Origin: Streptomyces humidus
GTDB lineage: Bacteria > Actinomycetota > Actinomycetes > Streptomycetales > Streptomycetaceae
NCBI RefSeq assembly: GCF_014649655.1
Contig: NZ_BMTL01000037.1
Span: 32,737 to 96,736 of the forward strand
Direction of reading: 5' to 3'
Length of the DNA: 64,000 nucleotides
Shown: positions 50,849 to 57,338 of the stretch, in pieces
Numbering within the stretch: position 1 is the stretch's first letter
Layout of the letters: each line of letters starts with the position of its first letter
Program-made: the position numbers and the translations under genes
Notes under the pieces: generated by a model
Told to the model about the DNA's origin: nothing
Databases searched by the model: none
What the model saw: the letters and a program-made list of their open reading frames with translations, nothing else

Positions 50849-51874
50849 ATGCGCATCGGAGTTCTCACCGCAGGCGGCGACTGCCCCGGCCTGAACGCAG
50901 TGATCCGGTCGGTCGTGCACCGCGCCGTGGACCATTACGGCGACGAGGTCATCGGCTTCGAGGACGGCTACGCGGGGCTGCTGGACGGCCGTTACCGGGG
51001 GCTCGACCTCAACGCGGTGAGCGGCATCCTGGCCCGCGGCGGCACCATCCTCGGCTCGTCCCGCCTGGAGCGCGACCGGCTGCGCGAGGCCTGCGAGAGC
51101 GCCTCCGACATGATCCACGACTTCGGCATCGACGCCCTCATCCCGATCGGCGGCGAGGGCACGCTGACGGCGGCGCGCATGCTGTCCGACGCCGGGCTGC
51201 CGGTGGTCGGCGTCCCGAAGACGATCGACAACGACATCTCCTCCACCGACCGCACCTTCGGCTTCGACACGGCGGTCGGCGTCGCGACGGAGGCGATGGA
51301 CCGCCTGAAGACGACCGCGGAGTCCCACCAACGGGTGATGGTCGTCGAGGTCATGGGCCGCCACGCGGGCTGGATCGCGCTGGAGAGCGGAATGGCGGCG
51401 GGCGCGCACGGCATCTGTCTGCCCGAGCGCCCCTTCGACCCCGCCGACCTGGTGAAGATGGTCGAGGAGCGGTTCGCGCGCGGCAAGAAGTTCGCGGTGA
51501 TCTGCGTCGCGGAGGGCGCGCACCCGGTCCACGGCACGATGGACTACAGCAAGGGCGCGATCGACCAGTTCGGCCACGAGCGCTTCCAGGGCATCGGCAC
51601 GGCGCTGGCCTACGAGCTGGAGAGGCGGCTCGGCAAGGAGGCCCGTCCGGTCATCCTCGGCCACGTCCAGCGCGGCGGCGTCCCGACGGCGTACGACCGC
51701 GTCCTCGCCACCCGGTTCGGCTGGCACGCCGTGGAGGCGGCCCACCGCGGCCAGTTCGGGCGGATGACGGCGCTGCGCGGCACGGACGTGGTGATGGTGC
51801 CGCTGGCGGAAGCGGTGACCGAGCTCAAGACGGTGCCCAAGGACCGGATCGTGGAAGCGGAGTCGGTCTTCTAG
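50849..51874 (+). CDS. pfkA: 6-phosphofructokinase
   Basis: The enzyme phosphorylates fructose 6-phosphate to the 1,6-bisphosphate. The 341-residue protein has GGDCPGLNAVIRSVVH (phosphate-binding loop), LIPIGGEGTLTAARML, VPKTIDNDISSTDRTFGFDTAV, VEVMGRHAGWIALESG and LGHVQRGG. The Gly in GGEGT favours ATP as phosphoryl donor, whereas the Lys in PKTIDND is typical of PPi enzymes; this mixture is known for actinobacterial group III ATP-PFKs. The ATG has AGGAGA about 9 bp before it. Streptomyces has several copies; this locus matches SCO5426 from memory. Confidence 0.94.
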   Translation: MRIGVLTAGGDCPGLNAVIRSVVHRAVDHYGDEVIGFEDGYAGLLDGRYRGLDLNAVSGILARGGTILGSSRLERDRLREACESASDMIHDFGIDALIPIGGEGTLTAARMLSDAGLPVVGVPKTIDNDISSTDRTFGFDTAVGVATEAMDRLKTTAESHQRVMVVEVMGRHAGWIALESGMAAGAHGICLPERPFDPADLVKMVEERFARGKKFAVICVAEGAHPVHGTMDYSKGAIDQFGHERFQGIGTALAYELERRLGKEARPVILGHVQRGGVPTAYDRVLATRFGWHAVEAAHRGQFGRMTALRGTDVVMVPLAEAVTELKTVPKDRIVEAESVF

Positions 51875-52293
51875 ACCTTCCGTACCGTCGGCCCACCGGC
51901 CCCGCCTCGCCGGTGTCCTACGAGGGCGGGGCGGAGCCGCCGGTGCTCCACCCCGACGACGGGCCCGCGGCAGGCGTCGCTCTCGGCGCGGATCCGGTCG
52001 CCGCCGGAGCCGCGCCGCGGTTCCCCCTCGGCGTCGGAAACCTCCCGTGACAGGGGCGCGTGCCCGCACGGCCCGGCGCGCCGGCCGGCTCACGTCCCTC
52101 CGGCGGGTCCGGGGCGCTGCCGGGGCCGTGCGTGAAGCCCGGGCTGCTCTTCGCCGTCCGGCGGGTCCGGGTGCTGTCCGGGCCAAGCGCGGAGTCGGCT
52201 TGCTCTTCGCCGTCCGGCGGGCTCGGGCGCTGTCGGGCTGTGCGTGAGGCTGGGCTGCTCTTCGCCGTCCGGCGGGTTCGGGCGCCGGTCGGC
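51875..52293. repeat. Intergenic region with degenerate 55-58 bp tandem repeats
   Basis: No gene is supported between pfkA and the response regulator. Copies with core CTCTTCGCCGTCCGGCGGG start near 52145, 52201 and 52256. A shorter CCGGCGGGTCCGG copy lies at 52100, and a partial CTGGCGGGTCCGG at 52304 sits inside the end of the response-regulator gene. Spacing is 58, 56, 55 and 35 bp. The unit is GC-rich and drifting. Confidence 0.75.
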
Positions 52294-52992
52294 TCATCGT
52301 CCTCTGGCGGGTCCGGGTACCCAGCGGTAGACCAGCTCCGGCCTTCCCACCTGCCCGTACAGCGGCTTGCGTTCGGCTCGCCCGGCCTCGACCAGGTGCT
52401 CCAGATACCGCCGGGCGGTGATCCGGGAGATGCCCACCGCCTCGGCCGCCGCGGCCGCCGTCAGCCCCTCCGGGGCCTGCCGGACGGTCTCCGTCACCCG
52501 TTCCAGGGTCGGTGCGCTCAAGCCCTTGGGCAGCGCGGCGGGGCTCGGCGCGCGCAGCGCCGCGAGCGCCCGGTCGACCTCGTCCTGGCCGCTCGCCTCG
52601 CCCGCCGCCCCCCGGAACTCCGCGTACCGCACCAGCCGGTCGCGCAGCGTCGCGAAGGTGAACGGCTTCAGCACGTACTGCACGACGCCGAGCGAGACGC
52701 CCTCGCGGACCACCGTCAGGTCGCGGGCGGAGGTCACCGCTATGACGTCCGCGTGATAGCCGGCCGCCCGCAGCGAGCGGGCCAGCTGCAGGCCGTGTCC
52801 GTCCGGCAGGTGCAGGTCCAGCAGGAGGAGGTCCACCGGCGTGCGGTCCAGCAGCCGCCGGGCCTCCGCGCCGGTGTGCGCCTTGCCGACGGCCACGAAC
52901 CCCGGGACCCGCCCGACGTACATGACGTGGGCGTCGGCGGCGACCGGATCGTCCTCGACGACCAGCACTCTGATCGGCTCCGCGCTCGTCAT
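52294..52992 (-). CDS. Response regulator, CitB/DcuR type
   Basis: The 232-residue protein has a receiver domain (RVLVVEDDPVAADAHVMYVG, phospho-Asp in LLLLDLHLPDGHG, Lys in VLKPFTF). The CitB-family C-terminal HTH follows (LTAAAAAEAVGISRITARRYLEHLVEAGRAERKPLYGQVGRPELVYRW). It overlaps the kinase stop as ATGA. Such pairs control C4-dicarboxylate or citrate uptake, and the adjacent dctA gene at 54771 is the likely target. The gene's last codons lie in the tandem repeat array. Confidence 0.92.
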   Translation of the reverse strand: MTSAEPIRVLVVEDDPVAADAHVMYVGRVPGFVAVGKAHTGAEARRLLDRTPVDLLLLDLHLPDGHGLQLARSLRAAGYHADVIAVTSARDLTVVREGVSLGVVQYVLKPFTFATLRDRLVRYAEFRGAAGEASGQDEVDRALAALRAPSPAALPKGLSAPTLERVTETVRQAPEGLTAAAAAEAVGISRITARRYLEHLVEAGRAERKPLYGQVGRPELVYRWVPGPARGR

Positions 52993-54617
52993 CCTCTGCC
53001 TCCCGGCGTCGCCGCGGCCGTCGTCCGCAACGGCAGGCGCACCACGAACTCGGCCCCGCCGCCCTCGGCCCCGGCCACCGACAAGGTCCCCTCGTGCCGG
53101 TGCACCGCCTGCCGGACCAGGGCCAGTCCGAGGCCCCGGCCGCCCGGCCCGGACGGCTTCGTCGAGAAGCCGCGCTCGAAGACCAGGGAGGCGTGCGCGG
53201 GCTCCACCCCGGCCCCCGTGTCCGCCACCCGCAGCAGCAGTTCGGGGCCCTGGGTGGACGCCGTCACCGTCACCCGGGCCCGCATGCTGCCCTGGGCCGC
53301 GTCGACCGCGTTGTCGATGAGATTGCCCAGGATCGTCACCAGGTCGCGGGCGGGCAGGGACTCCGGCAGCACACCGTCGTCCAGGGTGCTCTCCTGTGAG
53401 ACCACCAGCTCCACGCCCCTCTCGTTCGCCTGCGCCGTCTTGCCCAGCAGCAGCGCCGCCAGGACCGGCTCGCCGACCGCCGCGACCACCTGGTCCGTCA
53501 GCGCCTGGGCCAGCTCCAGCTCCGCCGTCGCGAAGTCCACCGCCTCCTGCGCCCGCCCCAGCTCGATCAGGGAGACGACCGTGTGCAGCCGGTTCGCCGC
53601 CTCGTGGGCCTGCGAGCGCAATGCCTGGGTGAAACCCCGCTCGGAGTCCAACTCGCCCATCAGCGACTGCAGTTCGGTCACATCGCGCAGGGTGACGACG
53701 GTGCCGCGGCGTTCGCCGCCGGACACCGGGGACGTGTTCACGACGAGCACGCGGTCCGCCGTCAGGTGCACCTCGTCCACCCGCGGCTCCGAGGCCAGCA
53801 GCGCGCCCGTCAGGGGAGCCGGCAGGCCCAGGCCTGCGACGGACTGCCCCACCACCTCGTCGGAGACCCCCAGCAACTCGCGGCCTCCGTCGTTGATCAG
53901 CGCCACCTTGTACTGTCCGTCCAGCATCAGCAGCCCCTCGCGCACCGCGTGCAACGCGGCCTGGTGGTAGTCGTGCATCCGGCTCAGCTCGGTCGCGTTC
54001 ATGCCGTGGGTGTGCCGGCGCAGGGACGCGTTGACGAGGTAGGTCCCGATCGCGCCGAGGGCCAGCGCCCCGCCGGCCACCGCGAACAGCGCCGTCACCT
54101 GGTCCTGCACCCGTTTGCTGATCGACTCGACCTTGATGCCCGCGCTGACCAGGCCGACGATCTTCCCGTCGCCGTCCTCTATGGGGGTCACCGCGCGGAC
54201 GGACGCGCCGAGGGTCCCGGTGTAGGTCTCGGTGAAGGTGTCGCCCCGCAGGGCCTTCGCGGTGTTGCCGCGGAAGCGGCCGCCGATCTGGGTCGCGTCC
54301 GGGTGCGTCCAGCGGATGCCCTGCGGATCCATGATCGTGACGAAGTCGACGCCGGTGTCCCGCATGATCCGCAGCGCGTACGGCTGGAGCTCGGCGCTGG
54401 GGCGGGCCGTGCGGATCGCCGAGTGCACCGAGGGGGAGTCGGCGACGGAGCGGGCCACCGCGGTGGCCTGGCTGCGCGCCGCCTGCTCGGCCTGGCCGCG
54501 GTCGCTGACGTACGTGAACAGCGCGTATCCCGCCACGAGCACCGCGATCAGCACGGCCTGCATGGCGAACAGCTGGCCGGCGAGGCTGCGGGGCCGGGGG
54601 AGGTCGGGGAGGCGCAT
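52989..54617 (-). CDS. Sensor histidine kinase, CitA/DcuS type
   Basis: The 542-residue kinase has a first transmembrane helix (FAMQAVLIAVLVAGYALF) and an extracellular PAS/Cache-like sensor of about 135 residues (SVADSPSVHSAIRTARPSAELQPYALRIMRDTGVDFVTIMDPQGIRWTHPDATQIGGRFRG). A second helix (VTALFAVAGGALALGAIGTYLV) leads to a cytoplasmic PAS (GLLMLDGQYKVALINDGGRELLG). The SPOB-type dimerisation region has RSQAHEAANRLHTVVSLIELG (phospho-His), and a HATPase domain follows (ILGNLIDNAVDAA, GGRGLGLALVRQAV). The sensor motif TIMDPQGIRWTHPD is typical of dicarboxylate/citrate sensors. Divergent from dctA. Confidence 0.93.
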   Translation of the reverse strand: MRLPDLPRPRSLAGQLFAMQAVLIAVLVAGYALFTYVSDRGQAEQAARSQATAVARSVADSPSVHSAIRTARPSAELQPYALRIMRDTGVDFVTIMDPQGIRWTHPDATQIGGRFRGNTAKALRGDTFTETYTGTLGASVRAVTPIEDGDGKIVGLVSAGIKVESISKRVQDQVTALFAVAGGALALGAIGTYLVNASLRRHTHGMNATELSRMHDYHQAALHAVREGLLMLDGQYKVALINDGGRELLGVSDEVVGQSVAGLGLPAPLTGALLASEPRVDEVHLTADRVLVVNTSPVSGGERRGTVVTLRDVTELQSLMGELDSERGFTQALRSQAHEAANRLHTVVSLIELGRAQEAVDFATAELELAQALTDQVVAAVGEPVLAALLLGKTAQANERGVELVVSQESTLDDGVLPESLPARDLVTILGNLIDNAVDAAQGSMRARVTVTASTQGPELLLRVADTGAGVEPAHASLVFERGFSTKPSGPGGRGLGLALVRQAVHRHEGTLSVAGAEGGGAEFVVRLPLRTTAAATPGGRG

Positions 54618-54770
54618 GCCGTCAGTGTGCCCCCGCCGTCGAGCGTGAACTAAATGAACGGAAGGGTGACCGCCCTCACAGCTCGCGAGAGAGTCACCGC
54701 ATCCCCCACAACTTCCCGGACGTGAGCCGCACGCCGGTGATTGCCGACGAAGACGTCAAGGAGGGCAGCC

Positions 54771-56192
54771 GTGGCCGCCAGCAGCACCCCCGATACGGCA
54801 CCTGCCGCACCCGTGGTCAAGCGGGACCGCACCCACTATCTGTACATCGCGGTGATCATCGCGGTGGCGCTCGGCATCACGGTGGGCCTCGTGGCCCCCG
54901 ACTTCGCCGTCGAGCTGAAGCCCATCGGCACCGGATTCGTCAGCCTGATCAAGATGATGATCTCGCCGATCATCTTCTGCACGATCGTGCTGGGCATCGG
55001 GTCCGTCCGCAAGGCCGCCAAGGTCGGCAAGGTCGGCGGCATCGCGCTCGGCTACTTCGTGGTCATGTCGCTCGTGGCGCTCACCATCGGCCTGGTCGTC
55101 GGCAACATCCTGGAGCCGGGCAGCGGTCTCCACATCACCGACGCCGTGAAGGAGACCGGCCAGGCGCAGGTCTCGGCGGAGGCCAAGGACACCACCGAGT
55201 TCCTGCTCGGCATCATCCCCACCACGATCGTCTCCGCCTTCACCCAGCCGGACGTCCTGCAGACCCTGCTGGTCGCGCTGCTGTGCGGGTTCGCCCTCCA
55301 GGGCATGGGCAAGGCCGGCCGGCCGATCCTGCGCGGCGTCGAGCACATCCAGCGGCTCGTCTTCCGCATCCTCGCGATGGTCATGTGGGCCGCTCCGGTC
55401 GGCGCCTTCGGCGCGATGGCCGCGGTCGTCGGCTCGGCGGGCGTGGACGCGCTCAAGAGCCTCGCGGTCCTGATGCTCGGCTTCTACACCACGTGCTTCC
55501 TGTTCGTCTTCATCGTGCTCGGCGCGCTGCTGAAGATCTTCACCGGACTCAACATCCTGACGTTCTTCAAGTACCTCGCCCGTGAGTTCCTGCTGATCCT
55601 GTCCACCTCCTCCTCCGAGTCCGCGCTGCCGCGGCTCATCGCGAAGATGGAGCACCTGGGCGTCAGCAAGCCCGTCGTCGGCATCACCGTCCCGACCGGC
55701 TACTCCTTCAACCTCGACGGCACCATGATCTACATGACCATGGCGTCCCTGTTCATCGCCGACGCCATGGGCACGCCGATGTCGATCGGCGAGCAGATCC
55801 CGCTGCTGCTCTTCCTGTTCGTCGCCTCCAAGGGCGCGGCCGGCGTCACCGGCGCGGGTCTGGCGACCCTGGCCGGCGGTCTGCAGTCGCACAAGCCCGC
55901 CCTGGTGGACGGCATGGGCCTCATCGTCGGCATCGACCGCTTCATGAGCGAGGCCCGCGCCCTCACCAACTTCGCCGGCAACGCCGTCGCCACCGTCCTG
56001 GTCGGCACCTGGACCAAGGAGATCGACAAGGAGCGTGTCCAGCTGGTGCTCGCCGGCGGCCTGCCGTTCGACGAGAAGACCCTGCTCGACGACGACCACG
56101 ACGACCATGACGACGACGCCGCCGACGCGAACGTCCCGGCGGGCCTGCCCGAGCAGCGCGAAGAGGGCGACAAGGAACTCGCCAAGGCCTGA
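54771..56192 (+). CDS. dctA: C4-dicarboxylate transporter, DctA family (DAACS)
   Basis: The 473-residue membrane protein imports dicarboxylates such as succinate, malate or fumarate by cation symport. Signatures include FVSLIKMMISPIIFCTIVLGIGSV, the serine-rich SSSESALPRLIAKMEHLGV, the substrate site PTGYSFNLDGTMIYMTMASLFIADA, GAAGVTGAGLATL, and DRFMSEARALTNFAGNAVAT. The N-terminus is Ala/Pro-rich and the C-terminus has a His/Asp-rich stretch (DDDHDDHDDDAADA), a possible metal-binding tail. I chose the GTG at 54771 with AAGGAGG at 54758-54764; an ATG at 54741 adds ten residues. Confidence 0.94.
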   Translation: MAASSTPDTAPAAPVVKRDRTHYLYIAVIIAVALGITVGLVAPDFAVELKPIGTGFVSLIKMMISPIIFCTIVLGIGSVRKAAKVGKVGGIALGYFVVMSLVALTIGLVVGNILEPGSGLHITDAVKETGQAQVSAEAKDTTEFLLGIIPTTIVSAFTQPDVLQTLLVALLCGFALQGMGKAGRPILRGVEHIQRLVFRILAMVMWAAPVGAFGAMAAVVGSAGVDALKSLAVLMLGFYTTCFLFVFIVLGALLKIFTGLNILTFFKYLAREFLLILSTSSSESALPRLIAKMEHLGVSKPVVGITVPTGYSFNLDGTMIYMTMASLFIADAMGTPMSIGEQIPLLLFLFVASKGAAGVTGAGLATLAGGLQSHKPALVDGMGLIVGIDRFMSEARALTNFAGNAVATVLVGTWTKEIDKERVQLVLAGGLPFDEKTLLDDDHDDHDDDAADANVPAGLPEQREEGDKELAKA

Positions 56193-56217
56193 GACCCGGA
56201 CCCGGGCCCTCATGCTC

Positions 56218-56258
56218 CGGGTGTCCGGCCCCGCCTGAACCGGGGCCGGACACCCGGC
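56218..56258 (+). terminator. dctA terminator
   Basis: A perfect 16-bp stem (56218-56233 with 56243-56258, arms starting CCGGGTGTCCGG) encloses a 9-nt loop, 25 bp after the dctA stop. Confidence 0.88.
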
Positions 56259-56422
56259 CATCGCCCCCCTCGCTCCGGGCGGCCGAGCACTCCCCCGTGG
56301 CTCGGCCGCCCGGTTTCCCCGCGTCCCCCTCCTGCCCGGCCCGGTGCCGGGCCTTTTCTCGTTCCGCCCGGGAACGCCCCGGCCTGTCCTGAACGGGGGG
56401 ACGCGTCGGGGGTCCCGGGGTC

Positions 56423-56453
56423 TTGCCCTGACGTCGGCGTCAAGCCGTACCTT
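56423..56453 (+). promoter_or_regulatory. MerR-type promoter with a 19-bp spacer
   Basis: TTGCCC (56423-56428) and TACCTT (56448-56453) are separated by 19 bp, the overlong spacer of MerR-activated promoters. An imperfect dyad (CCTGACG ... CGTCAAG, 56428-56444) lies across the -35 end and the spacer. Transcription would begin at the ATG of merR, so the mRNA is probably leaderless. Autoregulation is expected from the family. Confidence 0.8.
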
Positions 56454-56460
56454 CGGTGGC

Positions 56461-56889
56461 ATGCGCATCGGAGAGCTGGCCGCGCGGGCCGGGACCACGA
56501 CCCGGACGCTGCGGTACTACGAGTCCCGGGGCCTGTTGTCCGCCCGGCGGAACCACAACGGACACCGGACCTACGACGAGGCCGACCTGAAGCTGCTGCG
56601 GCAGATCAGGACGCTCCAGGACTTCGGGTTCGACCTGGAGGAGACCCGGCCCTTCGTGGAGTGTCTGCGGGCCGGGCACCCCGAGGGCGACTCCTGCCCG
56701 GCGTCACTGGCGGTCTACCGGCGCAAGCTGGCGGAGCTCGACGAGCTGATCGGCGAGCTGCGCGCGGTGCGCGCCCAGGTCGGCGAGCAGCTGGTCAGGG
56801 CGGAGCGGGCGCGGGACGAGCTGGCTGCCGATGCGACGGTTCCGGGTGGTCCGGATCCGGTGTGCGAGTTGGGAGGGCGGACGCGGTGA
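56461..56889 (+). CDS. MerR-family transcriptional regulator
   Basis: The 142-residue protein has the MerR HTH (MRIGELAARAGTTTRTLRYYESRGLLSARRNHNGHRTYDEADLKLLRQI). A long dimerisation helix precedes the end. Cys68, Cys79 and Cys135 are present (FVECLRAGHPEGDSCPASL), so thiol, oxidant or metal sensing is possible, but no known metal-binding pattern is complete. It overlaps the thioredoxin gene as GTGA, indicating that its regulated output is the thioredoxin itself. Redox-linked regulation is inference. Confidence 0.92.
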   Translation: MRIGELAARAGTTTRTLRYYESRGLLSARRNHNGHRTYDEADLKLLRQIRTLQDFGFDLEETRPFVECLRAGHPEGDSCPASLAVYRRKLAELDELIGELRAVRAQVGEQLVRAERARDELAADATVPGGPDPVCELGGRTR

Positions 56890-57218
56890 CCAAGGCCGAC
56901 GGTGTGGCGGAAGTGACGGACGCGGACTTCGGGGCGGAGGTGCTGGCGGCGGAACTGCCGGTGCTGGTGGAGTTCACCGCCGACTGGTGCCCGCCGTGCC
57001 GGCAGATGGGGCCGGTGCTGACGGCGCTCGCCGCCGAGGAGGGCGAGCGGCTGAAGGTGGTGCAGCTGAACGTGGACGTGAACCCGGAGACGACCAACGC
57101 CTACAAGGTGCTGTCGATGCCGACGTTCATGGTGTTCCGGTCCGGAGAGCCCGTGAAGGCGATGGTGGGGGCCCGGCCCAAGCGGCGGCTGCTGGAGGAA
57201 CTGTCCGACGTGCTGTGA
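56886..57218 (+). CDS. trxA: Thioredoxin
   Basis: The 110-residue thioredoxin has active site WCPPC at residues 34-38. It replaces the usual WCGPC with Pro-Pro, which may shift redox potential. The cis-Pro loop MPTFMVF and the C-terminal helix are present. It is cytoplasmic and transfers reducing equivalents from thioredoxin reductase. A GTG start overlaps merR. It is one of several thioredoxin-fold genes in the window (compare 40753). Confidence 0.94.
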   Translation: MTKADGVAEVTDADFGAEVLAAELPVLVEFTADWCPPCRQMGPVLTALAAEEGERLKVVQLNVDVNPETTNAYKVLSMPTFMVFRSGEPVKAMVGARPKRRLLEELSDVL

Positions 57219-57234
57219 CCCCGGCCGGAACAGA

Positions 57235-57270
57235 AGAAATCCCCCGAGCAATTGCGCTCGGGGGATTTCT
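57235..57270 (+). terminator. trxA terminator
   Basis: A 15-bp perfect stem (AGAAATCCCCCGAGC at 57235-57249 with 57256-57270), a 6-nt loop and a following TT make a classic intrinsic terminator. Confidence 0.9.
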
Positions 57271-57287
57271 TTGCGTATATTCGAGGA

Positions 57288-57317
57288 TTCGTGACTTCAT
57301 GAGAAAGAGGTCACGAA
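57288..57317. promoter_or_regulatory. Inverted repeat in the helicase-like gene leader
   Basis: TTCGTGAC at 57288-57295 and GTCACGAA at 57310-57317 form a perfect 8-bp inverted repeat with a 14-bp spacer. It sits in an AT-rich stretch just before the HelD-like gene and could be an operator or leader hairpin. It does not match the rifampicin-associated element reported before other Streptomyces HelD-family genes. Confidence 0.5.
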
Positions 57318-57338
57318 GAAGCTTTGTGTGCACAGTAT

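Noticed and set aside
52047..52247. Small plus-strand ORF after pfkA
   Set aside because: It merely translates the degenerate 55-58 bp repeats.
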